Part shown: one piece after another, positions 44,323-52,736 of the stretch
Numbering within the stretch: the stretch's first letter is position 1
Layout of the letters: every line of letters begins with the position of its first letter
From: Alistipes provencensis
GTDB lineage: Bacteria > Bacteroidota > Bacteroidia > Bacteroidales > Rikenellaceae
Length of the DNA: 64,000 nucleotides
Assembly (NCBI RefSeq): GCF_900083545.1
Contig: NZ_LT559262.1
Span: 2,079,673-2,143,672, forward strand
Direction of reading: 5' to 3'
Made by a program: the position numbers and the translations under genes
The notes under the pieces: model-generated
Told to the model about the DNA's origin: nothing
The model's input: only the letters and a program-made list of their open reading frames with translations
Databases searched by the model: none

Positions 44323-44352
44323 GCCGCCCGGTAATTCCGGGCGGCTTTTTTT
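44323..44352 (+). terminator. Strong terminator at the end of the PUL operon
   Basis: Perfect 9-bp stem GCCGCCCGG/CCGGGCGGC (44323-44331 with 44337-44345), loop TAATT, seven T (44346-44352). A further perfect 8-bp inverted repeat TGCCGGGA/TCCCGGCA precedes it (44281-44288 with 44308-44315). The HTCS gene must therefore have its own promoter in 44353-44415, where I see only an imperfect inverted repeat CGAAAATTT/AAATTTCG and no good promoter match. Confidence 0.93.
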
Positions 44353-44415
44353 CGTTCCCGATATCGAAAATTTCCCGAAATTTCGTATCTTGTCGGATGG
44401 ATAGAGAAACCGAGT

Positions 44416-44508
44416 ATGCGTAAATTGATCCTCTTTTTGCTGTTTCTGAGCTGGAATTTCCCCCCCCCCGGCGACTGCCGCCGCGCCTCCGGCTCAAATG
44501 GTATTTAA
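44416..44508 (+). pseudogene. Out-of-frame signal-peptide segment of the HTCS gene
   Basis: ATG at 44416 opens a typical signal peptide, MRKLILFLLFLSWNF, but after the C run the frame reads PPPGDCRRASGSNGI and stops at 44506-44508. Removing a single C would join it in frame to PPPATAAAPPAQ and then MVFKHLGISEGF of the sensor, giving a complete signal peptide with an Ala-rich cleavage region. As written, the sensor would lack its export signal. Confidence 0.8.
44460..44469 (+). repeat. C10 homopolymer tract in the HTCS leader
   Basis: Ten consecutive C between TTT and GG, inside the region coding for the signal peptide. The length is out of frame for the sensor by one base. Such tracts mutate by slipped-strand mispairing and are also prone to sequencing error. 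Confidence 0.9.
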
Positions 44509-47500
44509 ACACTTGGGCATCAGTGAGGGTTTCAACCAAACCAACGTAACCACCCTTTATCAGGACGAGAACGGCACGATCTGGGCCGCGGGCGTCGGCG
44601 GCGTGGTCCGCTACCGCGGATTGCAGACCGAGGAGCCGCTGATGTCCGAAGGTGCCGCGGAGCTGTTCCGCCCGATGAACGTCAAGGGCATCTACGGCGA
44701 GCAGAACGGCCTGATCTATTTCTACCAGCTTCGCAATATCGTCGAATACGACCTGCGGCGGGAGACCTTCCGGCCGCTCTTCACCGATTCTTTGCTCGAC
44801 AGCCGTTCGATTTCGGCCGCGACGGTCCGCGGGGGCCGCGTCTATGCCGCCGCCGGGGACCGCATCGTGGTCGCCTCGCCTGACGGGAAATGCAGCCAGT
44901 TGCTGCTGCCCCCGATGAGCGAGGTCTCGGCGCTGGCCTGCACGGCCGGGGGCGTGCTCTATGTCGGGACGCTCCATTCGGGTTTATACCGCCTCGATGA
45001 ACGCGGCACGGCGGAGTGCATCCTCCCGACGGCCTCGAAGATCAGCAGTCTGTTCGAGGACAGCCGCGGCGATTTGTGGGTCTGCACCCGCAGCGAGGGG
45101 CTTTACCGCCTCGACGCCGGGGGCGGCGTGCGGCGTTTCGTCCACGATCCGCGCCATCCCGAGGGGCTGGCGGACAACTATGTGCGCTGTATCTGCGAGG
45201 ACAGCGAGGGCCGGATGTGGATCGGCATGATGTTCGGACTGGACTGCTACGACCCCGCGTCGGACCGTTTCTATCACTTCGGACGTTCGGATAATCCGCT
45301 TTACGGCATGCGCAACCTGACGGTGGAGTGCATCATGCGCGACCGCCGGGGTGCGATCTGGTTCGGGTCGTTCTATACGGGAATCTCCTATTTCCATCCC
45401 CACGAGGCGCTGTTCCGCGTGGTCCCGATCGAGGGCGAGGACACGACGTGGACCATCGTCGCCGACGTGACGCTCGACCGCCGCGGCGACCTCTGGGCCG
45501 GAACCTCGGACAAGGGACTCTACTTCTACGACCGTGCGCGCCGCCGGGGACGCTTCTTCAACATGGGCAACAGCGGCATCCCGAGCAACAACGTCAAGAG
45601 CATCCGCTACGACGCCGAACGCGACCAGTTGTGGCTGGGAATGTTCATGGGCGGCGTCTGCGTCTACGACATTCCTTCGGGGCGTTTCGAACGCCTGAAG
45701 ATCACCGATCAGGGCGGCGGGCTGGAAAATATCGAGATCGTCCACAGCCTTTCGCGCGAGGGCGATGCGATCTACGCCGGGACCTATGCCGGGGTTTACC
45801 GCATCGACATGAGGACCCGCCGTGCGGAGCGCATCCTGAACCAGCAGCGGGTGTTCAACGTGCTGAGCGGCGGCGACGGGTGGCTCTATGTGGTGACGGG
45901 GCAGGTGAATTTTAGGGTCTACCGCCGCGACGAGGCGGGTCTTTACCAGCTCTATTTCAACCGCGTCGTGCAGCAGGACATGGTGACCTCGCTGTTCCGC
46001 GACGACCGCGGACGGGCATGGGTCGGGACGACCCGCGGCGGGGCGCTGCTGTTCGACCGCGACCGGAAGGAGTTCGTGACCTATGACCGGGCGGCCTGCG
46101 GCATTGCGAGCGACTATGTGAGCTCCATTGCGCAGACCCCCTCGGGGCTGATGGTCTTCGGGACCAATGCCGGGATGTCGCTGGTCGATGCGGACAGTCT
46201 CCGCAGCGAGAATTTCAACATCCGCAACGGATTTCCGCTGCTGTCGCTCGAGAACGGCTGCCTGTGGCGCGGCGAGGGGGACGAGATGCTGGCGGGCGGC
46301 GTCGACGGCATCGTGTCGTTCACGGGGCAGGACCTCGTCCGTGCCGGGCGTGTGCCGCAGTTATTCTTCGCGTCGCTCTCGGTGAACGAGCATCCCGTGC
46401 GGGCCGGCGACCGGACCGGCATTCTGGACGAGGCGATGGCCTACACGAAGTCGATTTCGCTGGGACATAAATACAACATCGTGGACATCGCTTTCGGGAC
46501 CGACAACGCCGCGGATTTCAACCTCGGCGACTATCAGTACAAGCTCATCGGCTACGACGAGGCGTGGCGTCCGCTGCCGGGCAATAACATCCGCTACATG
46601 AACCTCCCGCCGGGGCGTTACCAACTGGCCGTGCAGAGCCGTCCGACCCGCCTGCTCGACGGCGGCGGGCGCATCGAACTCGACATCCGGGTCTACCCGC
46701 CGTTCTACGCCAGCATCTTCGCCTACATCCTCTATGTGCTGCTGATTATGCTCATCACGGCGTGGGTGGTCCGCTACTACTACACGAAAAAGCAGTTGGA
46801 GCAGTCGCTGGCCATGGAGCGTATGGCCCGGGAGCAGCAGGAGCGCATCACGCAGTGGAAACTGGTCTTCTTCACCAACATTTCGCACGAGTTCCGCACG
46901 CCGCTGACGCTGATTCAGGGACAATTGGACCTGCTGGCGCGGCAGGAGCTGCCGGGGGTGCTGAAAGGTTACCTGATGAGCGTCCGCCGCAACGCCCTGC
47001 GGCTGCGCGATCTGGTCAACGAGCTGATCGACTTCCGCAAGCAGGAGCAGGGATACATGTCGCTCAAGGTGAGCCGGCAGGATCTGGTGGCCTATCTGGC
47101 CGAGGTGTGCGGCACCTTCGAGGAGTACAGCGGCATCCGCGGGGTGGAGCTGGACTATGTGCCCGGGATGGCGCGGCTGGAGCTGCCGTTCGACCCCGTG
47201 CAGTTGCAGAAAGTCTTCTACAACCTGATAAGCAACGCATTCAAGCATACCGACCGGGGCGGCCGGATCACGGTGACGCTCGCGGCGGACGACGCGCAGG
47301 CCGTGGTGAAGGTGGCCGATACGGGCCACGGCATCGAGGAGAAGTTCTTCGCGGCGATCTTCGAACGCTTCTACCACAACGAGGCCGACACGCAGGACGC
47401 CGGGGTCGGCATCGGGCTGGCCCTCTCGAAAGGCATCGTCGAACTGCACGGCGGAGGGATCGGTGTCGAGAGCGAGGTGGGCGTGGGCTCGACCTTCACG

Positions 47501-48412
47501 GTGACGCTCCTGCTGAATCCCGATTTCAGCGGCAATTCCAACGTCGAGGTGGTCGAAAAGCAGGAATATCCCCGTCCGGCACCCGTGGCCGACTATCTGC
47601 CCGCTCCCGAACGGATTCCGGGGTCGGAGGAGCTGCCGCGCCTGCTGGTCGTCGAGGACGACGACGAGCTGCGGAGCATGTTCGGCACCATCTTCTCGCA
47701 GTATTACCGCGTGACGCTGGCCCCCGACGGCGAGGAGGGACTGCGGCTGGCGCGCGAGGAGCAGCCCGACCTGATCGTGAGCGACGTGCTGATGCCCGGG
47801 ATGTCGGGAACGGAGCTGTGCGCGGCGGTCAAGCGCGATTTCGGGACCTGCCACATTCCCGTGATCCTGCTCACGGCGCTCTCGTCGCCCGAGCAGCGTA
47901 TCACGGGGCTCGAAAGCGGCGCCGACGACTATGTCTCGAAGCCCTTCGACATGGACGTGCTGATGGCCAAGTGCAACGGCATGGTGCGCAACCGCCGGCT
48001 GTTGCAGCGCAAATTCCTCGAAGGAAATTCCGGACCCGCGTCGGAGACGCTTTCGGGCAATCCGATGGACGAGGCTTTCGTGCGCAAGACGCTGGCGCTG
48101 ATCGGCGACCATCTCGACAGCGAGTCGCTGGGTGTCGGGATGCTGAGCCGCGAACTGGCCCTGAGCCGCACGGCGCTGTTCGCCAAGATCAAGGGCGTCT
48201 TCGGGCAGACTCCCACCGAACTGATCCAAGGCATCCGCCTGCGCGAAGCCGCACGGATGCTGGCCGAATGTCCCGAGCTGAAGATCGCCGAGATCGCCGA
48301 CCGGGTGGGCATCAATTCACTGCAATATTTCGGCAAACTCTTCAAGGCGCGCTTCGGCTGCACGCCGTCGGAATACCGCGCGGCACCCGGAGAGAGCCGG
48401 GAGGGCGCCTGA
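44498..48412 (+). CDS. Hybrid two-component system sensor-regulator (HTCS) of the PUL
   Basis: HTCS proteins fuse a complete two-component system and activate PULs on binding an oligosaccharide. From the internal ATG, 1304 residues are open: beta-propeller repeats up to about 650 (YQDENGTIWAAG, LFEDSRGDLWVCT, CEDSEGRMWIGM), a Y_Y_Y domain (about 658-731), one membrane helix (about 738-762), HisKA with His797 in FFTNISHEFRTPL, an HATPase with VADTGHGIEEK and GVGIGLALSKGIVELHGG, a receiver with Asp1096 in LIVSDVLMPGMSG, and a C-terminal AraC helix-turn-helix. All core residues are intact. The N-terminal signal peptide is out of frame because of the C10 tract. Position directly after the PUL supports it as the cognate regulator. 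Confidence 0.93.
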   Translation: MVFKHLGISEGFNQTNVTTLYQDENGTIWAAGVGGVVRYRGLQTEEPLMSEGAAELFRPMNVKGIYGEQNGLIYFYQLRNIVEYDLRRETFRPLFTDSLLDSRSISAATVRGGRVYAAAGDRIVVASPDGKCSQLLLPPMSEVSALACTAGGVLYVGTLHSGLYRLDERGTAECILPTASKISSLFEDSRGDLWVCTRSEGLYRLDAGGGVRRFVHDPRHPEGLADNYVRCICEDSEGRMWIGMMFGLDCYDPASDRFYHFGRSDNPLYGMRNLTVECIMRDRRGAIWFGSFYTGISYFHPHEALFRVVPIEGEDTTWTIVADVTLDRRGDLWAGTSDKGLYFYDRARRRGRFFNMGNSGIPSNNVKSIRYDAERDQLWLGMFMGGVCVYDIPSGRFERLKITDQGGGLENIEIVHSLSREGDAIYAGTYAGVYRIDMRTRRAERILNQQRVFNVLSGGDGWLYVVTGQVNFRVYRRDEAGLYQLYFNRVVQQDMVTSLFRDDRGRAWVGTTRGGALLFDRDRKEFVTYDRAACGIASDYVSSIAQTPSGLMVFGTNAGMSLVDADSLRSENFNIRNGFPLLSLENGCLWRGEGDEMLAGGVDGIVSFTGQDLVRAGRVPQLFFASLSVNEHPVRAGDRTGILDEAMAYTKSISLGHKYNIVDIAFGTDNAADFNLGDYQYKLIGYDEAWRPLPGNNIRYMNLPPGRYQLAVQSRPTRLLDGGGRIELDIRVYPPFYASIFAYILYVLLIMLITAWVVRYYYTKKQLEQSLAMERMAREQQERITQWKLVFFTNISHEFRTPLTLIQGQLDLLARQELPGVLKGYLMSVRRNALRLRDLVNELIDFRKQEQGYMSLKVSRQDLVAYLAEVCGTFEEYSGIRGVELDYVPGMARLELPFDPVQLQKVFYNLISNAFKHTDRGGRITVTLAADDAQAVVKVADTGHGIEEKFFAAIFERFYHNEADTQDAGVGIGLALSKGIVELHGGGIGVESEVGVGSTFTVTLLLNPDFSGNSNVEVVEKQEYPRPAPVADYLPAPERIPGSEELPRLLVVEDDDELRSMFGTIFSQYYRVTLAPDGEEGLRLAREEQPDLIVSDVLMPGMSGTELCAAVKRDFGTCHIPVILLTALSSPEQRITGLESGADDYVSKPFDMDVLMAKCNGMVRNRRLLQRKFLEGNSGPASETLSGNPMDEAFVRKTLALIGDHLDSESLGVGMLSRELALSRTALFAKIKGVFGQTPTELIQGIRLREAARMLAECPELKIAEIADRVGINSLQYFGKLFKARFGCTPSEYRAAPGESREGA

Positions 48413-48434
48413 CGAACCTCCGGCCGCGATGAAA

Positions 48435-48463
48435 AAAAGCCCCGCTTTACAAGCGGGGCTTTT
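48435..48463. terminator. Bidirectional terminator between HTCS and rclA-like gene
   Basis: Perfect 13-bp stem AAAAGCCCCGCTT/AAGCGGGGCTTTT (48435-48447 with 48451-48463), loop TAC. A-run and T-run flank the GC core, so it works for both convergent genes. Confidence 0.93.
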
Positions 48464-48468
48464 GCGTG

Positions 48469-49858
48469 TCAGGCGAAGAGGTCGTTGAGCGTCTCGCTCA
48501 TGCTCGGGTGGGTGTAGACCGAGTTGCTCAGCTCGCGGGCCGTGATGCCGTGCTTCATGGCCAGTGCGACGGTGTTGATGACCTCGCTCGACTCGGGCCC
48601 GAAGAGCGTACAGCCCAGAATTAGGTCCGTTTCGGCATCGATCACCGCTTTGAAAATCCCTTCCGCGGGTCCCAGAATCCGGGCGCGGGGGATTGTGGAA
48701 ACCGCAATCTTCGTGACCCGGATGTCGAGCCCCGCTTTCCGGGCCTCGGCCTCGTGCATCCCGACGTGCGACAGGGGCGGGGCGATGAAGACCGAGTAGG
48801 GGACCGGCCCCCGGTTGGCCGTGGTGCGGCCACCGTCGCCGAAGAGTTCGTCGCGGATGATGCGGTAGTCGTCGAGCGAGATGTAGGTGAACTGGAGTCC
48901 GCCCGTGACGTCGCCGATGGCGTAGATGTTCGGCGCGGAGGTGTGCAGGTGTTCGTCTACCCGGATCGCGCCGCGTTCGTCGGTTTCGACTCCGGCCGCC
49001 GCGAGGTTCAGCCCTGCGGTGGCGGGCCGCCGGCCCGTGGCCAGCAGGACGCCGCCGGCCCGTGGCCAGCAGGACGGCGTCGGCTTCGACGGCGGTGTCG
49101 GCGCTCTCCTGCGTGACGGCGGCAATCACGCCTTCGGCCGTGTCGCGGAACGAGTTCACCCGGACGTTCAGCCGGAATTCGACGCCCTGCTTTTCGAGCA
49201 CTTCGCGGACGCCGGCGGCGATGTCGCGGTCCTCGCGGGGGATCAGCTCCGGGAATCCTTCGAGCACCGTGACCCGGGAACCGAACGAGGCGTACATCGA
49301 GGCGAATTCCAGTCCGATATAGCCGCCGCCTACGATCACCAGATGCTGCGGCAGGCGTTCCAGCTCCATGATCGAGGTGCTGGTGTAGACTCGCCGGCTT
49401 TCGGCGATGCCCGGGATGGGCGGAAGCGCCGTTTCGGCCCCGGTGTTGATGACGATGTGTTTTCCGCCGATCTCCAGCGTGCCGTCGGCGGTCTTCACCT
49501 CGACGGTTTCCGGGGAGAGGAAACGCCCCTCGCCCGTGTAGACGTCGATGAGGGGGTTGTCGGCCAGTTTGTGGTAGTTCTTGTCGCGGAGCAGGCCGAC
49601 CAGCGCGGTTTTCGAGGCGACGGCCTCGCGGTAGTAGGCCCGCTGCTGGTCTGCGGTCAGCGGATGCCCGGCAGCCGCGAGGGCGGCGCTGTGGATCAGG
49701 GCCTTGGTCGGGATGCAGCCGATGTTGATGCAGGTTCCCCCGTACATTTTGTCCGAGCGTTCGACCATGGCGACGCTCCATTGGTGTTGGGCCAGTTCGG
49801 CGGCGAGGGTCTTGCCTCCTTTGCCGAAGCCGATGATGACGGCATCATACTTTTTCAT
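48469..49858 (-). pseudogene. rclA: RclA-like pyridine nucleotide-disulfide oxidoreductase, frameshifted by a 25-bp duplication
   Basis: The two reading frames, 49858 down to about 49051 and then to 48469, join into one 454-residue protein if one copy of a 25-bp tandem repeat is removed. It opens MKKYDAVIIGFGKGGKTLAAELA, has the redox-active pair GGTCINIGCIPTK, the second Rossmann motif VIVGGGYIGLEFASMYASFGS, and GDVTGGLQFTYISLDDYRI, ending THPSMSETLNDLFA. These blocks match E. coli RclA, a flavoprotein copper(II) reductase that protects from hypochlorous acid, more closely than lipoamide dehydrogenase or MerA. As sequenced, translation runs into an unrelated frame after VEADAVLLATGRR, losing the dimerisation domain. 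It may be a pseudogene, a reversible switch, or an assembly error. Confidence 0.88.
49026..49075 (-). repeat. Perfect 25-bp tandem duplication inside rclA
   Basis: Two exact adjacent copies, 49026-49050 and 49051-49075. On the coding strand each unit begins GTCCTGCTGGCC and ends GGGCCGGCGGC. Because 25 is not a multiple of three, the duplication shifts the frame; the single-copy form reads AVLLATGRRPATAGLNLAAAG, which is the expected family sequence. Confidence 0.95.
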
Positions 49859-49906
49859 AATTTTCCGTATTTAGGACTCCGGGTCTCCCGGGCGCTGTTT
49901 ATAATG

Positions 49907-49938
49907 CAAAGGTCGTAACTCCGCGGCCGCGGAACAAT
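49907..49938 (-). promoter_or_regulatory. Candidate rclA promoter with palindromic operator in the spacer
   Basis: Minus strand: ATTG (49935-49938), 20 bp, then GACCTTTG (49907-49914), an imperfect match to TTTG / TAnnTTTG. A perfect 14-bp palindrome TCCGCGGCCGCGGA (49920-49933) lies inside the spacer, a likely site for a regulator. Between here and the tandem repeats (49939-50084) I see nothing further. Confidence 0.45.
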
Positions 49939-50090
49939 GGCCGGAGCGCCGCAGATGTTGGCGAAAATTCCCGTCGGGCAAATTCCGTGCGGAAACCGCC
50001 TTTTACAAAAATAATTAAAATGAGGCAGGGGTGGTCACCCGCGGGCCGAATTGCCCATATCGGGGACCGATCGGGGGATGGGAAAAAGAG

Positions 50091-50115
50091 ATACGCCGCA
50101 AAAAATGCGGCGTAT
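50091..50115 (-). terminator. Terminator-like hairpin downstream of the SRPBCC gene
   Basis: Perfect 10-bp stem ATACGCCGCA/TGCGGCGTAT (50091-50100 with 50106-50115) with a 5-nt loop. On the minus strand it is followed by CTCTTTTT, giving a usable U-tract for the porX-tsaE-SRPBCC transcript. Confidence 0.75.
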
Positions 50116-50131
50116 TTATAAGTATAGGGGC

Positions 50132-50284
50132 AGTGCCTTACGCCTGCGGGAGCAGCGGTTAGGATCAGAAACGCTTTGGCCTGTGGTTGCCCTTAAAACA
50201 GGCGTCTTACACCTGCGGGAGCAGCGGTTGGGATCAGAAGCGCTCTTAATCTATGGTTGCCCCTAAAACAGGCGTCTTACGCCT
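50132..50284 (-). repeat. Tandem ~70-bp repeats overlapping the 3' end of the SRPBCC gene
   Basis: Two full units (periods 69 and 70 bp) plus a third partial unit. The blocks CTTACGCCTG, GGGAGCAGCGGTT, GGATCAGAA and GGTTGCCC...TAAAACAGGCG recur. On the minus strand each unit holds CAGGCGT-AAG-ACGCCTG-TTTT or a decayed form of it, a hairpin with the TAA stop in its loop. In the promoter-proximal unit this is the real stop and terminator of the SRPBCC gene, so the gene end appears to have been duplicated outward. Confidence 0.8.
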
Positions 50285-50684
50285 GCTGCATGGCTTTGGC
50301 GATGCCTTCGGCGATCTGGTCGATGGCGCCCTGCAGCTTGCCGCCGACCATCATCTTCATCATCATGTTCAGCTCGATGTGCAGGACCAGCCGCATGCGT
50401 GTGTCGGTCTCCGAGACCTTGTGCAGTTGAATCCAGAAGGCGAAATCCATCGGAATTCCTCCGTCGTCGCCTACGATCTTGACGTGTTTGGGCGCCTCGC
50501 GCTCCTCCATGCGGAGGCGGACGGTGAAGCCCTTGGCCTTGAACGAGCAGGTGTCCTCCGTGGCCTGCCACTCCTCGACCCGGTCGGCGACGGCCGGCGT
50601 GAGGTTGTCGAAGCGGCTGATGACCGCATAAATCTGTTCCGCGGGACGCAGAATCTGGTGTTGTTTCGATGTGTACTCTTGCAT
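50277..50684 (-). CDS. SRPBCC/START-like domain protein
   Basis: 135 residues forming a single SRPBCC (polyketide cyclase/START-like) ligand-binding fold: SKQHQILRPAEQIYAVISRFDNLT at the N-terminus, beta strands through the middle (CSFKAKGFTVRLRMEERE), and a long C-terminal helix (KMMVGGKLQGAIDQIAEGIAKAMQQA) that lines the cavity. The ligand is unknown. No signal peptide, so cytosolic. It is 30 bp after tsaE on the same strand and probably in the porX operon. Its stop codon is embedded in a terminator hairpin that belongs to a tandem repeat. Confidence 0.85.
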   Translation of the reverse strand: MQEYTSKQHQILRPAEQIYAVISRFDNLTPAVADRVEEWQATEDTCSFKAKGFTVRLRMEEREAPKHVKIVGDDGGIPMDFAFWIQLHKVSETDTRMRLVLHIELNMMMKMMVGGKLQGAIDQIAEGIAKAMQQA

Positions 50685-50714
50685 TTCTAAGGATTGTGAC
50701 GGATGGGATGTGTA

Positions 50715-51131
50715 TTAATCGATTTCGAACGTGCGGGCCGTGTCGCTGTCGACGGTGATGCGCACCGTCATCACGTTGTCGGGCAGCAGTGGCTCGATCT
50801 TCTCGGGCCACTCCACCAGACAGAGGTCGCCCGAGTAGAAGTACTCCTCGTACCCGAAGTCGAATGCCTCGCGCAGGTCGTTGATGCGGTAGAAGTCGAA
50901 GTGATGGATGCGGCGGTTGCCCTCGCCCTTGTACTGGTTGACGATGGCGAACGTGGGGCTGGTGACGGTGTCCGTGGCACCCAGCTCGGCCGCGATCTCG
51001 CGGATGAGCGTGGTTTTGCCGGCGCCCATCTCGCCGCGGAAGGCCACCACCGTGCGGCGGCCCAGCGAGCGGATGACCGCCCCGGCGACCTGCGGGAGTT
51101 CGTCCTGCGAGGTGATGTGAATGGTTTTCAT
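50715..51131 (-). CDS. tsaE: tRNA threonylcarbamoyladenosine biosynthesis ATPase
   Basis: TsaE is the small ATPase that works with TsaB and TsaD to place the t6A modification on ANN-decoding tRNAs. The 138-residue product has the P-loop RGEMGAGKTTLIREIA at about 32-47, SPTFAIVNQY and HHFDFYRI in the middle, and CLVEWPEKI toward the end, all canonical. Length is normal. Its ATG directly follows the porX stop. Confidence 0.96.
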   Translation of the reverse strand: MKTIHITSQDELPQVAGAVIRSLGRRTVVAFRGEMGAGKTTLIREIAAELGATDTVTSPTFAIVNQYKGEGNRRIHHFDFYRINDLREAFDFGYEEYFYSGDLCLVEWPEKIEPLLPDNVMTVRITVDSDTARTFEID

Positions 51132-52682
51132 TTATTTCTTGGGCTTTAAAACGATGTACGGCACGATCATCTCCTCCATCGAGATGCCGCCGTGCTGGAA
51201 CGTGTTGCGGTAGTAGCGGATGTGGCGGTTGGCGTCGTTGTTGTAAACCAGAAAATCCGTGTTGTAGGCGAAGATGTAGCTCGACGTGAGGTTGCTCGAC
51301 GGAAGCTGCACGTCCTCGGGTTTGAGAATCTCGTACACCTCGCGGGAGTTGTAGGCCAGATTGCGGCCCGTCTTGTAGCGCAGGTTGGCCGAGGTCTCGC
51401 GGTCGCCCGTGACCTTCACGGGGTTGTCCACGCGGATGGTGCCGTGGTCCGAGGTGATGACCACCGTGTGGCCCCGCTCGGACAACAGGCGCAGGATGGT
51501 GTAGAGGTCCGAATGTTCGAACCACGAGCGCGTCAGCGAGCGGAAGGCCGCTTCGTCCTCGGTCAGTTCGCGGATGATGTCGGTCTCGGTACGCGCGTGC
51601 GAGAGAATATCGAGGAAGTTGTAGACGATCACCGAGAAGTCGGCGTCGTAGACCTTTTGTATATTGTCCACCAACTTGCGGCCCTGCTCCGGGCGCACGA
51701 GCTTGTCGAACGAGAACTTCCACGACTTGCCGTTCTGACTCATCAGCCGCTTCAGGAACTCCTCCTCGTACTGGTTCTTGCCGCCCTCCTCGTTGTCGTT
51801 GAGCCACTTGTTGGGCATCAGCTTGTCGATGGCCAGCGGCATCAGCCCCGCGAAGATCGCATTGCGGGCATACTGCGTGGCCGTGGGCAGGATGGCGCAG
51901 TAGAAATCGTCCTGCGCCACGTCGTAATAACCCCTCAGCAGCGACGAGATCGAGCGCCACTGGTCGTAACGGAAGTTGTCGATCAGCAGCAGCGTGGTCT
52001 TCGGGTTTTCGTCGGCCACGGGGAAGATCTTGGTGCGCATGAGCGTGTGCGACATCACGGGGGTGTCGTCCGCGCGTTTGTTGATCCAGTTGTAGTAGTT
52101 GCGGCGCACGAACTTGCAGAACTCCTGATTGGCCTCGGTTTTCTGGTAGGCCAGCACCTCCTTGATGCTCTGGTCGGAGGATTCGCCCAACTCGATCTCC
52201 CATGTGGCGATCTTGCGGTAGATCGAACACCAGTCCTGAAACGTATCGGCCATTTGCAGCGACGAGGAGATGCGCCCGAATTCCGAACGGTAGTCGGCGG
52301 TGGTCTGCTCGGTGACGAGCTGCTGCTGGTGAACGTTCTTCTTGATCGAGAGCAGCACCTGATTGGGGTTGACGGGCTTGATGAGGTAGTCGGCGATCTT
52401 CGAACCCACGGCCTTGTCCATGATGTTCTCCTCCTCGCTCTTGGTGACCATGATCACGGGGGTCGTGGGACGCACCTCCTTGATCTGGGGAAGGGTTTCG
52501 AGCCCCGTCATGCCGGGCATCATCTCGTCGAGGATAATCAGGTCGTAGGCGCCTTCCGAGGCCATGTCTATCGCGTCGTATCCGTTGTTGCAGGTGTCCA
52601 CTTCATAACCCTTCTGCTGCAGGAACAGCACATGGGGTTTCAGCAGTTCGACTTCGTCGTCCACCCAGAGTATTTTGACCAT
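51132..52682 (-). CDS. porX: PorX-type response regulator with PglZ effector domain
   Basis: 516 residues. The receiver domain (1-120) has the acidic pair in LWVDDE, the phospho-acceptor Asp52 in LIILDEMMPG, and Lys in YLIKPVNP. From about 200 the PglZ domain (alkaline-phosphatase superfamily) shows LLLIDNFRYDQW with the metal-binding Asp, and VVITSDHGTIRVDNP with Asp-His. PorX controls the type IX secretion system in Bacteroidota together with the sensor PorY and an ECF sigma factor; its PglZ domain is reported as a nucleotide phosphodiesterase. It is widely kept even in species without obvious T9SS cargo. A textbook promoter precedes it. Confidence 0.94.
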   Translation of the reverse strand: MVKILWVDDEVELLKPHVLFLQQKGYEVDTCNNGYDAIDMASEGAYDLIILDEMMPGMTGLETLPQIKEVRPTTPVIMVTKSEEENIMDKAVGSKIADYLIKPVNPNQVLLSIKKNVHQQQLVTEQTTADYRSEFGRISSSLQMADTFQDWCSIYRKIATWEIELGESSDQSIKEVLAYQKTEANQEFCKFVRRNYYNWINKRADDTPVMSHTLMRTKIFPVADENPKTTLLLIDNFRYDQWRSISSLLRGYYDVAQDDFYCAILPTATQYARNAIFAGLMPLAIDKLMPNKWLNDNEEGGKNQYEEEFLKRLMSQNGKSWKFSFDKLVRPEQGRKLVDNIQKVYDADFSVIVYNFLDILSHARTETDIIRELTEDEAAFRSLTRSWFEHSDLYTILRLLSERGHTVVITSDHGTIRVDNPVKVTGDRETSANLRYKTGRNLAYNSREVYEILKPEDVQLPSSNLTSSYIFAYNTDFLVYNNDANRHIRYYRNTFQHGGISMEEMIVPYIVLKPKK

Positions 52683-52705
52683 ACCGTTGTCGGAATTAAA
52701 GTTTG

Positions 52706-52736
52706 CAAAATTAACGATTTTATTATCAAACGCAAA
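52706..52736 (-). promoter_or_regulatory. Promoter of porX
   Basis: Minus strand: TTTG (52733-52736), 19 bp, TAATTTTG (52706-52713). Full match to the Bacteroidota consensus, 23 bp before the porX ATG. Confidence 0.87.

Noticed and set aside
48469-49125. The second reading frame of rclA as an independent gene
   Set aside because: Its first 25 or so residues are out-of-frame sequence and it lacks the FAD-binding domain; removing one 25-bp unit joins it to the upstream frame.
50051-50266. A 71-residue plus-strand frame with an internal sequence repeat
   Set aside because: It only translates the ~70-bp tandem DNA repeat, antisense to a terminator region, and has no family resemblance.
50132-50284. 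Possible CRISPR array
   Set aside because: Units are head-to-tail and similar throughout, with no unique spacers and no cas genes nearby.
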